A DNA stretch of 8,101 nucleotides from the NCBI GenBank assembly GCA_947176655.1, contig CAMWRK010000093.1, positions 1 to 8,101 of the forward strand, read 5' to 3'. Of the stretch, positions 1 to 6,838 are shown piece after piece. Within the stretch, counting starts at the first letter, position 1, and each line of letters starts with the position of its first letter. This stretch comes from an uncultured Prevotellaceae bacterium. Its GTDB lineage: Bacteria > Bacteroidota > Bacteroidia > Bacteroidales > Bacteroidaceae. Below the pieces are notes generated by a model that had not been told where the DNA came from, did no database searches, and saw only the letters and a program-made list of their open reading frames with translations. The position numbers were made by a program, and so were the translations under genes.

Positions 1-531
1 GTGTCACTCGGCACAAAAGACGGCGGTTGTTTCTCCATTGCATTCTGGAACGAAGTACTCAAAAGAGAGTTTGGAGACGGAAAGGCCGACTGGGCGAGTT
101 TGATGGATGAGACCATAAGGGGTACGCTCCAGTACAGCAGCAACAAGCAGGAGCCTGTCTATAGAATAGAAAACAATGATGTTCCTGCACCTATCGATAA
201 TATCAGTACTGTCAATAATGGTAATGTTGTTGTCATAGCTGTAGGGGAAAACGAACTGCGTGAGGCTTTCAAACAGATAATAGATCCAAACAGTAGCAAC
301 AGCGAACGCTGGGACATGGTCAGCGGAATTACAGGTAGACTGTTCGCGCATAATGCAATGGTCACTGTGGTTGGTCGAGACCTAAGAACAAATGTAGGCC
401 AACCAGTATCAATCAAAGAGTATCTTGAGGATTTGGCATTGAGCAAGAGAGTAAAGGGCATTAACATTGTACGCGCCAAAAAGAATGGCAATGGAAAGTA
501 TAGCCTGATTGTTGTCAGTGAAATCAGATGA
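1..531 (+). CDS. Caspase-like (peptidase C14) protein, C-terminal part
   Basis: The reading frame is open from the first base, so the GTG there is probably an internal Val codon and the gene starts upstream. The first ~55 visible residues resemble the end of a bacterial caspase-like domain, just after the catalytic Cys: a Ser-Leu-Gly-Thr stretch, then Gly-Gly-Cys-Phe-Ser at 8-12 followed by a helix (family pattern GG-x-F-[ST]-x-x-[LF]), Asp-Trp at 30-31, and Gln-Glu-Pro-Val-Tyr at 50-54 where these proteases have QxP. The catalytic His and Cys would lie off the window, so activity cannot be judged. After a linker (55-72) a second domain at about 73-176 has a helix, then beta-rich sequence containing VTVVG, a YLEDL helix and a final pair of strands ending in EIR; its order of elements suggests an NTF2-like or similar alpha+beta fold (inference). 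It lies 21 bases before the next gene and is probably the first visible gene of the operon. Family call fairly likely; the tail-domain call is weak. Confidence 0.62.
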   Translation: MSLGTKDGGCFSIAFWNEVLKREFGDGKADWASLMDETIRGTLQYSSNKQEPVYRIENNDVPAPIDNISTVNNGNVVVIAVGENELREAFKQIIDPNSSNSERWDMVSGITGRLFAHNAMVTVVGRDLRTNVGQPVSIKEYLEDLALSKRVKGINIVRAKKNGNGKYSLIVVSEIR

Positions 532-552
532 TGGATATTAAAACAAAAAAAT

Positions 553-1197
553 ATGAAAGCAAAAATAGTATTGATGGTGTTTATAGGCATGTTCAGTGTA
601 AACGTGCCTGCACAGACTGTATTGTCTGACGAACAACTTGCCACCATAGAGCAGAGAGTTCTTGAACGCGTTCGCGATTTCATGGATTGTCTTCCGGAAA
701 TCGCAGCTAAAGGTAACAAAACGGCGGCAGAGAGAGAAAATGCCACAAGGTACATACAAAAGGCATTGAAATTGTGTATTGGCAATGGCAATGAATACAA
801 ATACCAAGATGCGTATGGGAACACGAGGATTCATGCACCTGTAACGATGCAGACCACATCCAGAGGGCGTGCAAATCCGCCGAAGCCCATGAAGAGATAT
901 TTGAACAGCCTTATGGCTCTTCCATATCAGCATGTGGAGATTGACGTATGTGAGGCGATAAGGTTGGACAAGAAATTGCATCAGGTCGCCCCTGACAGTT
1001 GGGAAGGAAGTGCCACTATTTTGCAGGTATTCAGGGCAGAGACAGGAGACGGTCTGAAGGTAATAGATGATGTAGACAAAAAGCAGATAACCGTTTATGT
1101 CAACAGGGAGGTGATAGATTTACCAGGAGGCGACAAGGAGGAATTTTGGATAGTTATGTTGGGTGATATGAGAGTAGCAAACAAGTACAATAGATGA
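553..1197 (+). CDS. Secreted hypothetical protein, possibly NTF2-like
   Basis: A 214-residue protein with a clear Sec signal peptide: Lys at 2 and 4, a hydrophobic core at 5-18, and a probable cut at VPA|QT (20/21) leaving Gln at +1, a common arrangement in Bacteroidota. The mature part starts with a long amphipathic helix (about 24-48), then a second helix around 57-76, a segment with APVTMQTTS, a KRYLNSLMAL helix, and strands (HVEIDVCEAI, ATILQVFRA, ITVYVN, FWIVMLG). This helix-helix-strand order with a short helix before paired strands recalls NTF2-like folds, and the helix-strand block resembles the C-terminal domain of the preceding caspase-like protein. No catalytic motif is visible. 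The stop overlaps the next start as ATGA, implying translational coupling. The start is fixed by the signal peptide. Function unknown; periplasmic location or surface display is inferred. Confidence 0.85.
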   Translation: MKAKIVLMVFIGMFSVNVPAQTVLSDEQLATIEQRVLERVRDFMDCLPEIAAKGNKTAAERENATRYIQKALKLCIGNGNEYKYQDAYGNTRIHAPVTMQTTSRGRANPPKPMKRYLNSLMALPYQHVEIDVCEAIRLDKKLHQVAPDSWEGSATILQVFRAETGDGLKVIDDVDKKQITVYVNREVIDLPGGDKEEFWIVMLGDMRVANKYNR

Positions 1198-2012
1198 AAA
1201 GGATCTTGGTGTGGTTTGCTATAGTAATATCAAGCCATCTGTGCGTCCTTTCGCAGGGGACGCTGTTGGGCAATCATACATCTTATGGTAGATTGTTTCT
1301 TCAGAGTGTGAAGTCGTGCGATGAGTTCATGTGTAGATTTAACGAGGAAGAGTACTTCCCGATTCTGAATGCAGATGATTCGGAAGTTGGATTGAAGAAC
1401 TTCATCTTCTTGTTTGACTACAAGCTGTGTGATGGAAAAGACAGTGTAGCCTTCCTCCAAGAATTATCCGATTTCTACCATGTTGTGCGGATTAATAATA
1501 TCAGACTAAGCAACAGTAGCAAAGACTGGTATGCGGAATTGCGTGCTGACTTCTTATACAAAAAGAAGATTGTGGAGCTTGGGATTGTCATGCAATATGA
1601 GACTGCACCAACGGGATTGCCATGTTGGCAGATTGTCGGTGTCAATGGATTGGAGAAGATAGGCTACCGGGACACGACAAACAGGTATGCGATAAGTCCG
1701 GTACAGCACGAATCGCTTTTCGTGGAGCTGGATGACGATTTCAAACGTTTGACAAATGAGTTTTCCATGTTTCGTGGACGCAATATTGAACTTGATGCCT
1801 TGAGTTACTTTTTTGCTCTGGTGGAAACCGGAACATTGAAGTTTCAGGGACGGGTGTTGACGTTGTTCCACTTTTTGGACGTGCCATCCTATGTTTTCAG
1901 CGTTAAATATCATGCTAGGAATATTGCCAATACAGGTTGGCTTATTTCTGACTATGAACATGTGAGTAATGAGGAAAAACAAGTATATCTAAAACAATTA
2001 TTGGGTAAATGA
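1194..2012 (+). CDS. Secreted hypothetical protein
   Basis: A 272-residue protein starting inside the stop of the previous gene (ATGA). It has a signal peptide with Lys-Arg at 2-3, hydrophobic core 4-19 and a probable cut at VLS|QG (20/21), again giving Gln at +1. After it come a helical segment (SYGRLFLQSVKSCDEFMCRF), then strands separated by short helices, including DWYAELRADF, VELGIVMQYET and CWQIVGVNGL. That order fits a small alpha+beta domain, perhaps NTF2-like, in residues 25-155. The C-terminal half (about 165-272) is a separate helical region with many aromatics and no recognisable motif, ending in a charged helix. I do not recognise the family. Its place between two coupled secreted proteins suggests it works with them in the envelope. 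Confidence 0.83.
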   Translation: MKRILVWFAIVISSHLCVLSQGTLLGNHTSYGRLFLQSVKSCDEFMCRFNEEEYFPILNADDSEVGLKNFIFLFDYKLCDGKDSVAFLQELSDFYHVVRINNIRLSNSSKDWYAELRADFLYKKKIVELGIVMQYETAPTGLPCWQIVGVNGLEKIGYRDTTNRYAISPVQHESLFVELDDDFKRLTNEFSMFRGRNIELDALSYFFALVETGTLKFQGRVLTLFHFLDVPSYVFSVKYHARNIANTGWLISDYEHVSNEEKQVYLKQLLGK

Positions 2013-2779
2013 AAAAAAAGTGTGCGTTATTTCTGGTTATTTTAGGAATGTGTGCCAACAACATCCTGGCACAGTCGGATAATAGAATAAAGAACAAAAA
2101 ACTTATTTTCAACGCAGATATGGCATCAGGTAGTCTGTACACCATGGCGGCATCAAGTGTGCTGACAGGATTAGTTAACTATTATGTGTTGCACGATGCT
2201 TTCTTTGAAAACTCATTTATGTATGGCCTTTATTCTACTAACGATGATAATCTTAGCGTCATGACGATGAACCCGATGGGGCTGACGGCCAGAGAGTTGT
2301 TCAATAATTTGCAGGTAGGACTGAAGTTGGGCTATCAGTCATATACTCCAAATTTTGTTAACGCCGGCATATATGCGTCAGCGCATTACAAGCTGGAACA
2401 ATTCATGGTGGGATATAGTGACGACAACATGCAAAAGCATCGTGCCCAAAGAGCGTTGTTCGGTGTGACAGGATTGCTTTCCTTGGGAAGTATGCAGCAG
2501 GCCTCCAGAGTTATAGTAGAGGCCGGTCTCCGCTATAGCATGGCTGTTGCCTATACATCGCCAAATGGAGACGATAGGGAACAGTTGAATGATGGACTTG
2601 TAAGCCATTATGCAATCAAGTTGGCAAGCAGGGGCATGTTGCAGAATATAGGTGTATTTGCTGATGTCAATCATTTTAATCTGTGGAAAAATTTGAATCC
2701 AGGCAGACGGCTGGACGGCTATACCCTCGGCATAACATGGACTATAACTCCTCAACAGGTGGGGGACAGAAAATTATGA
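2009..2779 (+). CDS. Predicted small outer-membrane beta-barrel protein
   Basis: A 256-residue protein with signal peptide MKKK, hydrophobic core 5-16 and a probable cut at ILA|QS (21/22). Much of the mature part consists of short amphipathic stretches with alternating hydrophobic and polar residues joined by Gly/Asn/Asp turns: around LQVGLKLGYQSY, NAGIYASAHYKL, RVIVEAGLRYSMAVAYT, HYAIKLASR, IGVFADVNHFNLW and, near the end, YTLGITWTITP. This, with many Tyr/Trp/Phe at strand ends, suggests an outer-membrane barrel of roughly 8-10 strands. The N-terminal part (about 35-100) looks less barrel-like. No OmpA, TolC or SusC/D signature is present. Both ends overlap neighbours by ATGA, so it is coupled to the secreted protein before it and the TPR-like one after. 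It could be the membrane anchor of the set (inference). The chain goes on 13 residues past the last clear strand instead of ending in the usual aromatic residue. Confidence 0.8.
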   Translation: MKKKCALFLVILGMCANNILAQSDNRIKNKKLIFNADMASGSLYTMAASSVLTGLVNYYVLHDAFFENSFMYGLYSTNDDNLSVMTMNPMGLTARELFNNLQVGLKLGYQSYTPNFVNAGIYASAHYKLEQFMVGYSDDNMQKHRAQRALFGVTGLLSLGSMQQASRVIVEAGLRYSMAVAYTSPNGDDREQLNDGLVSHYAIKLASRGMLQNIGVFADVNHFNLWKNLNPGRRLDGYTLGITWTITPQQVGDRKL

Positions 2780-3639
2780 TGAGTACGAAAACAATGTTGG
2801 TAATTGCCACGTTTGTCATTGTTGCTCCGACAACGATTCTGGCAGATATATCCGAGAGGCAGATACTGAACAAGGCTCGTAATAAAGTTGAGGATATTTA
2901 CAAAGAACTGAAGGTCATATCCGATAGGAATGCAGATCCGGTAAAGGTATCAAGGATCGTGTCGGAATTTGAGGATAATTTTGCAGCGAATGAAGTGCAC
3001 TGTCCCAATGAGTTCAAGAGTATTTGGCGTGAGAACGCTGGAGTTGCAGGCTATAAAGACATACGTCCTGATAGATATGCTTTTTGGTTTCGGGACATGT
3101 TCCGAAGCGTAGATTATCTGAATTGTTCTTTTGAATATCAGACGATGCTTGAGCACATTGTTTCAGATCCACGTTTCGATAAAAAAGAGGCACCGGCCAA
3201 ATACGCTACAGTAGTGATGAGAAAGTCATATTGCCGCAAGAACATTCCGTTCGCTGCGTTTAATGATACCTTGTTGGTTAATGTGGAGAAGATGCAGGTC
3301 ATCAAATGGGCAAACAGTACAAGTACTCACCCTATTGGATACTTGGGTGGTGAGGTTTTGGATTTGGAGCAGCAAATGGCCAATGCTGCTTTGGCTTATA
3401 GTCGGAAACGATATGACGAGGCTTATCGCATTTACAGGGGAATTGTGGACAGGCAGCCCAAAGAAGGAGATCCGTATTATCGAATGGCAGTAATGCTTTA
3501 TAAAAGAGAATACGGCAGGAATATGACAAAACGTGACAGAAACAGATTGGTACTTGAGTATCTGGATAAGGCTATGCAGTATGGGAGTTATGCTGTAAGG
3601 GGTTATGCCAATAACATGAAGTATTGGCTAACATGTTAG
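2776..3639 (+). CDS. Secreted protein with TPR-like C-terminus
   Basis: The frame is open from 2683, but the real start is most likely the ATG at 2776 (or the next ATG at 2779): 2776 overlaps the preceding stop as ATGA and puts a good signal peptide at the N-terminus (Lys5, hydrophobic core 7-18, probable cut ILA|DI at 23/24). That gives 287 residues. After an N-terminal helix with many charged residues (25-60), the middle part contains many aromatics (YAFWFRDMF, EYQTML) and no motif I know. From about residue 201 the sequence turns into TPR-like helix pairs: AALAYSRKRYDEAYRIYRGIV followed by PYYRMAVMLYK, then a second, poorer pair to the end (LEYLDKAMQYGSYAVRGYAN). TPR repeats mediate protein-protein contacts, so a scaffolding role in the envelope is plausible. 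The chain ends in Cys. Function unknown. Confidence 0.83.
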   Translation: MMSTKTMLVIATFVIVAPTTILADISERQILNKARNKVEDIYKELKVISDRNADPVKVSRIVSEFEDNFAANEVHCPNEFKSIWRENAGVAGYKDIRPDRYAFWFRDMFRSVDYLNCSFEYQTMLEHIVSDPRFDKKEAPAKYATVVMRKSYCRKNIPFAAFNDTLLVNVEKMQVIKWANSTSTHPIGYLGGEVLDLEQQMANAALAYSRKRYDEAYRIYRGIVDRQPKEGDPYYRMAVMLYKREYGRNMTKRDRNRLVLEYLDKAMQYGSYAVRGYANNMKYWLTC

Positions 3640-3678
3640 TGTGGTGATTTATAGTTAACCAATAAAATACAAACGAAA

Positions 3679-4185
3679 ATGAAAACAAAACTTATTTTGA
3701 TGTTAGCATTATTGACAACAATTATGATGTTACAGGGGTGTTGTGATGATTGTGTGCCAGATAAGGCAAAAACAAAGGTTATTTCGAACGATTTTATTTT
3801 CAGAGCAAAGAACCTTTCGGTAGACAATGGAAAACTGTCGGCTATGAGCGGTTCTGTAACAATAAGTGTCACATGGACGGTCAATATTGTTAAGGACGGC
3901 CAGACCATATCTGTAAGTAATTCGTCAAAATCAGATGAATTGCCGGTATTGGCAGGCAATGAAATAGAAATCCGTTTTGAGCCTTCGCGTGCCGAAGAGA
4001 CCGAGGCTTTCTTCACAATGCCAGATGGCTCGGTTCACCGTGCTTCGGCAGAGTCTCCGTCGTTCATCTGGACTGTGCCGTCAGACTTTACGCCAGGAAC
4101 GGAAATCAAGGGCGAAAGCCACTATGAAACAAAAGACTATATCTACGACATGCATGGCGTAATAACTCTTGTTGAATTGAAATAA
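3679..4185 (+). CDS. Lipoprotein with predicted beta-sandwich domain
   Basis: A 168-residue protein with a type II signal peptide: Lys at 2 and 4, hydrophobic core 5-18 and lipobox Leu-Gln-Gly-Cys with Cys21 as lipidation site. The residues after it are Cys-Asp-Asp-Cys, only a partial match to the acidic surface-export signal of Bacteroides lipoproteins, so periplasmic or surface location is open. The mature part is almost wholly beta: NDFIFRAKNL, SGSVTISVTWTVNIV, QTISVSNS, NEIEIRFEPS, AFFTMP, SPSFIWTVP and YDMHGVITLVEL, with a Pro-Asp-Gly-Ser turn. This fits an Ig/PKD-like sandwich. It lies 39 bases after the TPR-like gene, with no terminator between, so is probably on the same message. No family recognised. 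Confidence 0.83.
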   Translation: MKTKLILMLALLTTIMMLQGCCDDCVPDKAKTKVISNDFIFRAKNLSVDNGKLSAMSGSVTISVTWTVNIVKDGQTISVSNSSKSDELPVLAGNEIEIRFEPSRAEETEAFFTMPDGSVHRASAESPSFIWTVPSDFTPGTEIKGESHYETKDYIYDMHGVITLVELK

Positions 4186-4194
4186 GGAAAAAGT

Positions 4195-4755
4195 ATGATA
4201 GTATCCGCATGGGGTATATGGGGGATGGGTGTGTTTCTTGCCATTCTATCCGGTTATGTCATCACCAGATTTTCAAGGACAATGGGCGACACCAAAATTG
4301 CTGTCGGGTGTTATTCATCCATAATACTCACAGTGCTGTTTTCGATAGCACTTACGTATGTAGCTGCATCTGTTGTTGTCGTTAAACAAAATAACGGTGA
4401 GTTCGAATACGAAACAAAGAGAGCCTTCTTTAGGTATGAAGGTCATTCTGTCGCATTATGTAGTGAATATATAGACAACCGGACAACCGAACACTTGGTT
4501 CTGTACCCGGTCTACTATGGGGACGCTAATTCTTCTGATGTTAGCTACAAGGATGTTCAGTTGTTCCAATCAAATACATTCGAGAAGTTGCTTCACACTC
4601 CTGACCATTACTTTTATGAGCCATCCTCGATATATACGAGAAAGAAGGATAAGGTCGTGTGTGAATGGATACTCGAATCTGCGACCAAAGTATTCGAGAA
4701 AGCAGAGACGGAAAGACAGCGCAAACAAAATATCTTGAATAAGTTATACAAATGA
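4195..4755 (+). CDS. Two-helix inner-membrane protein with extra-membrane domain
   Basis: A 186-residue protein with two hydrophobic helices near the N-terminus (about 5-24 and 36-62). The short loop between them is basic (RFSR...K), so by the positive-inside rule both ends should face the periplasm. The soluble part (65-186) has strands and aromatic-rich loops (YETKRAFFRYEGHSVALCSEY, HLVLYPVYYGD) and closes with a charged helix (about 156-186, rich in Lys/Glu/Arg/Gln). Start choice: the ATG at 4195 is 9 bases after the previous stop and preceded by GGAAAAAG, a purine-rich stretch that may act as ribosome binding site and is the most SD-like in the window. Its stop overlaps the next start as ATGA, pairing it with the zinc-ribbon gene. 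Family not recognised. Confidence 0.82.
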   Translation: MIVSAWGIWGMGVFLAILSGYVITRFSRTMGDTKIAVGCYSSIILTVLFSIALTYVAASVVVVKQNNGEFEYETKRAFFRYEGHSVALCSEYIDNRTTEHLVLYPVYYGDANSSDVSYKDVQLFQSNTFEKLLHTPDHYFYEPSSIYTRKKDKVVCEWILESATKVFEKAETERQRKQNILNKLYK

Positions 4756-5165
4756 TTTGTCCGAATTGCAAAGCAGAGGTTAGACATGGTGTATTTGAGT
4801 GTCCATCATGTAAGACCGCTCTCTGTGCGAGGTATCGGGAAATGTGGAATCAATACAAACATATCCCTGTACAATGTCCTGATTGTGGACAAGTGACGGA
4901 TTCGTTAAAAGTATACCGTCTTCCTGCCGTTGTGGTTTTTATAGGAATTTATGCCAGAGTGGCGAGTAAAGGTCATATCGGATGTCCATCTTGTATGAGA
5001 AAGAAGATTCTCTTTCATGGTATGACATACAATATCGTCACAGCTAATCTGATTTGGCCATTCTTGATATTGCCTTGGACAGTAGTCAATCTACTCCGTA
5101 CATTATCCAAAGGGCATTCATCAGAAATCATTGACCATATAGACAATCAAGTCGAAGGCGTTTGA
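4752..5165 (+). CDS. Zinc-ribbon membrane protein
   Basis: A 137-residue protein. It begins with a zinc-ribbon-like set of Cys pairs: CPNC at 3-6, CPSC at 17-20, a single Cys25, CPDC at 42-45 and CPSC at 78-81. The first two pairs (spacing C-x2-C, 10 residues, C-x2-C) fit one treble-clef/zinc-ribbon site; the last two, 32 residues apart, could form a second. Between them lies a hydrophobic stretch (VVVFIGIY, about 60-67). Near the C-terminus is a probable membrane helix (98-115, NLIWPFLILPWTVVNLL) followed by Arg-Thr-Leu-Ser-Lys-Gly-His, a pattern I associate with zinc-ribbon membrane proteins found across bacteria. It is coupled to the preceding two-helix protein by ATGA, which suggests a pair. 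It is the last gene of the run; only weak hairpins follow before the convergent terminator. Role unknown. Confidence 0.82.
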   Translation: MICPNCKAEVRHGVFECPSCKTALCARYREMWNQYKHIPVQCPDCGQVTDSLKVYRLPAVVVFIGIYARVASKGHIGCPSCMRKKILFHGMTYNIVTANLIWPFLILPWTVVNLLRTLSKGHSSEIIDHIDNQVEGV

Positions 5166-5242
5166 TTCAACCAATTCTGGTTTTGGGCGCGGTTGCGCTA
5201 CTGACTCACGCTATTCTTGCCTTTGTACTGTATACAACAAGA

Positions 5243-5276
5243 AATCCCTTGCCCGATTGGTTGTGGGCAAGGGATT
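5243..5276 (-). terminator. Rho-independent terminator, possibly shared
   Basis: A perfect 12-bp inverted repeat (AATCCCTTGCCC / GGGCAAGGGATT) with a 10-base loop. It lies 39 bases after the stop of the minus-strand lipoprotein gene. On that strand the stem is followed by a T-rich stretch (TCTTGTTGTATA). On the plus strand the stem is followed by AAAG and has no T tract, so for the plus operon it would be a poor intrinsic terminator, though it may still protect the 3' end. The plus operon has only two short hairpins of its own (5169-5182, followed by TT; and 5187-5198). Confidence 0.8.
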
Positions 5277-5315
5277 AAAGTGATAGTGTGTCGCTTGTGA
5301 AACTACAGTGTTCCG

Positions 5316-6443
5316 TTATATGGCCACGTACTCTATACGCTGTTTTTTGCTGTTTCCGTCTTCGTCAACAATTTCTGTTTCGGTGATAATACAGTTTTCT
5401 GTAAGTTTGATAATGTTCAGTACCGATGTCCCCCCATAGGCTGACATTATCAGCTTGTGAGTGCTTTCGTCATATACGTAGTTCGCAGTTGCGCTCTGTC
5501 CATCTATGGTCATAGTGTATTTTCCGTTGGACTTGAATGTTATGGTCATTATGTGCGTGTACTCATGATCATAGCCTTTTACTCCTGTTACGAACATCTT
5601 TTTGTCATAAATGAGTGAAATAGGCCCAATGGTGTTCTCTTCGTTTTCGTTGATGCGTGAATAAAAAGTAGTATATTTTTTTAATCTTCCTTCCCATTCT
5701 TCCCATTCTTCCCTTGTTATACCTATTACTGTTGGTGTGAGAGCAATGATTTCATATGCTGACCAGCCACCATCGTAGATGCGAAGGGCATGAGTCTCCT
5801 CATTATATGTATACTCGCCAGTTTCTGGTGCGCTTCCGTCAAGATGATGCCACAAAAAGACACCGTTCTTGGTAAATCCGTATATCTTCGTTCCTGCCAC
5901 GCCCCAGTCGCCATAGAGCAGCTCTTTCGAGCCTATTTTATATGGCGTTTCTGGTGTGACTGGAGTGTTGCCTGTGTTTTTCTGCATTGTAAACGTAATG
6001 CCATCCTCGTCAGTTATTGTTAGCGAACTCTCTGATATAGATTCAATGTACCATACCATAGTCTCGCCCTGTAGTGTAATCTTCAACATAGGAGGATTGC
6101 TGCTGTATTTCCACTTGAATGAAATGGTTATCAGGGCACTGTTGTTAGCCCTCGTTGCTGCCTCAGACTTTGCCTGTACTATCAGCCTGCTATACGCTCC
6201 ATCGTCGTCGTCGTCGTCATCGAAATCCGATGTTTTGAATACACCGCTACCGTTTTTGTTGAAAGTGATGGAGGTTGTTTCGTCCATGTCCCATGTTCCG
6301 ATAAGCTCTTTCGGCGTGCCATCGGACATGCCGGATTCATCAGAATCGTCATCCTTGCTGCATGCGGCAAGGAACAATGTGAGAACTCCCACAAGGCAAC
6401 AGGTTGGGAACATGTTGCCCCAGAATAACTTTAATTTAGTCAT
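5316..6443 (-). CDS. Surface lipoprotein with repeated lipocalin-like domains
   Basis: A 375-residue lipoprotein. The signal peptide has Lys at 3 and 5, hydrophobic core 17-25 and lipobox Leu-Ala-Ala-Cys with Cys28 lipidated. It is followed by SKDDDSDE, which matches the acidic export signal known for surface lipoproteins of Bacteroidota. Two segments start like the lipocalin-like modules common in this phylum: KELIGTW at 45-51 followed by SITFNKNGSGVF, and KELLYGDW at 173-180 followed by KIYGFTKNGVFLW. A third segment (about 270-375) has the same strand order (MTITFKSNGKYTMTI, NYVYDESTHKLIM, NIIKLTENCIITE) but has lost the G-x-W. An Asp run at 75-81 sits in a loop of the first module. The start at 6443 is preferred over Met11 because it supplies the Lys residues of the signal peptide. 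A ligand-binding role is plausible but unproven. It forms a single-gene unit with its own promoter, leader and terminator. Confidence 0.87.
   Translation of the reverse strand: MTKLKLFWGNMFPTCCLVGVLTLFLAACSKDDDSDESGMSDGTPKELIGTWDMDETTSITFNKNGSGVFKTSDFDDDDDDDGAYSRLIVQAKSEAATRANNSALITISFKWKYSSNPPMLKITLQGETMVWYIESISESSLTITDEDGITFTMQKNTGNTPVTPETPYKIGSKELLYGDWGVAGTKIYGFTKNGVFLWHHLDGSAPETGEYTYNEETHALRIYDGGWSAYEIIALTPTVIGITREEWEEWEGRLKKYTTFYSRINENEENTIGPISLIYDKKMFVTGVKGYDHEYTHIMTITFKSNGKYTMTIDGQSATANYVYDESTHKLIMSAYGGTSVLNIIKLTENCIITETEIVDEDGNSKKQRIEYVAI
6202..6218. repeat. TCG trinucleotide tract inside lipoprotein gene
   Basis: TCG repeated 5.7 times, giving five GAC codons in a row on the coding (minus) strand within a seven-Asp run (residues 75-81). 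Changes in copy number would add or remove whole Asp codons without shifting the frame, so length variation would be tolerated. Confidence 0.75.
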
Positions 6444-6834
6444 TTTGTTTGATGTTGCTCCAATGGCTCCTTCTTGGAAGGTTGTTGTTGATTATTGGGT
6501 TGCCACACAAAAAATGAAAAACGTGGAGCCGACCTGTTGCTCGTTTCACGATAGAAAGGCCTTCGCATTGCCCGACAAGTCGAAACGAGCAACGCCGAAA
6601 GCCCCACGCTGATGTATGTATAAAGGTCACATCTCGGATATATGCAGACTTCTCAGTCTTTGTCCGATGGTGACATATAATACATCCCACGGGGCGTTCC
6701 CGTTGCTTTGTTTTTGACTTGTCGATGAATTTGCGAAGTTCTTCTATCGTCAAAACCAAAGCGTACAGTTACGCCTTTATTTATATGTGTGTGTCATCCC
6801 GAACCCGCCCATGTGGGCTTTCGGCAAGCATGAC
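6444..6834 (-). ncRNA. Long structured 5' leader of the large lipoprotein gene
   Basis: About 390 bases with no convincing gene between promoter and lipoprotein start. It contains a series of hairpins: one near the expected transcript start (6793-6834; GTCAT/ATGAC, CCGAA/TTCGG and GCCC/GGGC stems), GCGTA/TACGC (6761-6774), ACGGG/CCCGT (6689-6703), a nested hairpin at 6626-6674 (GTCAC/GTGAC, CGGA/TCCG, AGACT/AGTCT), the large 6522-6608 hairpin with a T tract, and CCTTC/GAAGG (6469-6481) near the start codon. Whether it acts only as mRNA leader or also ends at the T tract as a short RNA of about 320 nt cannot be told. A TTG-initiated 107-codon frame runs through it but looks non-coding. Confidence 0.6.
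6509..6608 (-). promoter_or_regulatory. Candidate attenuator in lipoprotein leader
   Basis: A perfect 12-bp inverted repeat (GTTGCTCGTTTC at 6536-6547, GAAACGAGCAAC at 6582-6593; 34-base loop) is enclosed by an outer CGTGG/CCACG stem and is followed, in the direction of transcription, by TTTTTCATTTTTT (6521-6509). A rival local fold uses the same bases: CGTG + GAGC (6550-6547 and 6542-6539) pairing with GCTC + CACG (6529-6522), ending right at the T tract. The two folds exclude each other, as expected for antiterminator/terminator pairs. It lies about 65 bases before the ATG. No ligand or protein is implied. Confidence 0.55.
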
Positions 6835-6838
6835 GGTG

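Noticed and set aside
159..824. 221-codon minus-strand frame
   Set aside because: It spans two plus-strand genes and their junction, both of which are better supported by signal peptide, domain pattern and spacing.
2683..2775. Upstream extension of the TPR-like gene to the ATG at 2683
   Set aside because: It would overlap the barrel gene by 97 bases and bury the signal peptide; the ATG at 2776 forms the same ATGA overlap as the other junctions.
5169..5198. Short hairpins after the plus-strand operon as a terminator
   Set aside because: Stems of only 4-5 bp with two or fewer T residues directly after them; not enough for an intrinsic terminator call.
6536..6593. Integron attC site or invertible-promoter repeats
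   Set aside because: The 12-bp arms end in the wrong orientation for RYYYAAC/GTTRRRY, the 34-base interior holds no promoter, and no recombinase gene is in the window.
5956..6612. 218-codon plus-strand frame
   Set aside because: It lies opposite the lipoprotein gene and reads through its signal peptide region; Ser/Val-rich make-up is that of an antisense shadow.
6436..6759. 107-codon minus-strand frame running through the leader into the lipoprotein start
   Set aside because: It needs a TTG start, crosses several perfect hairpins, has an unusual His/Cys/Arg-rich make-up and overlaps the well-supported lipoprotein start in another frame.
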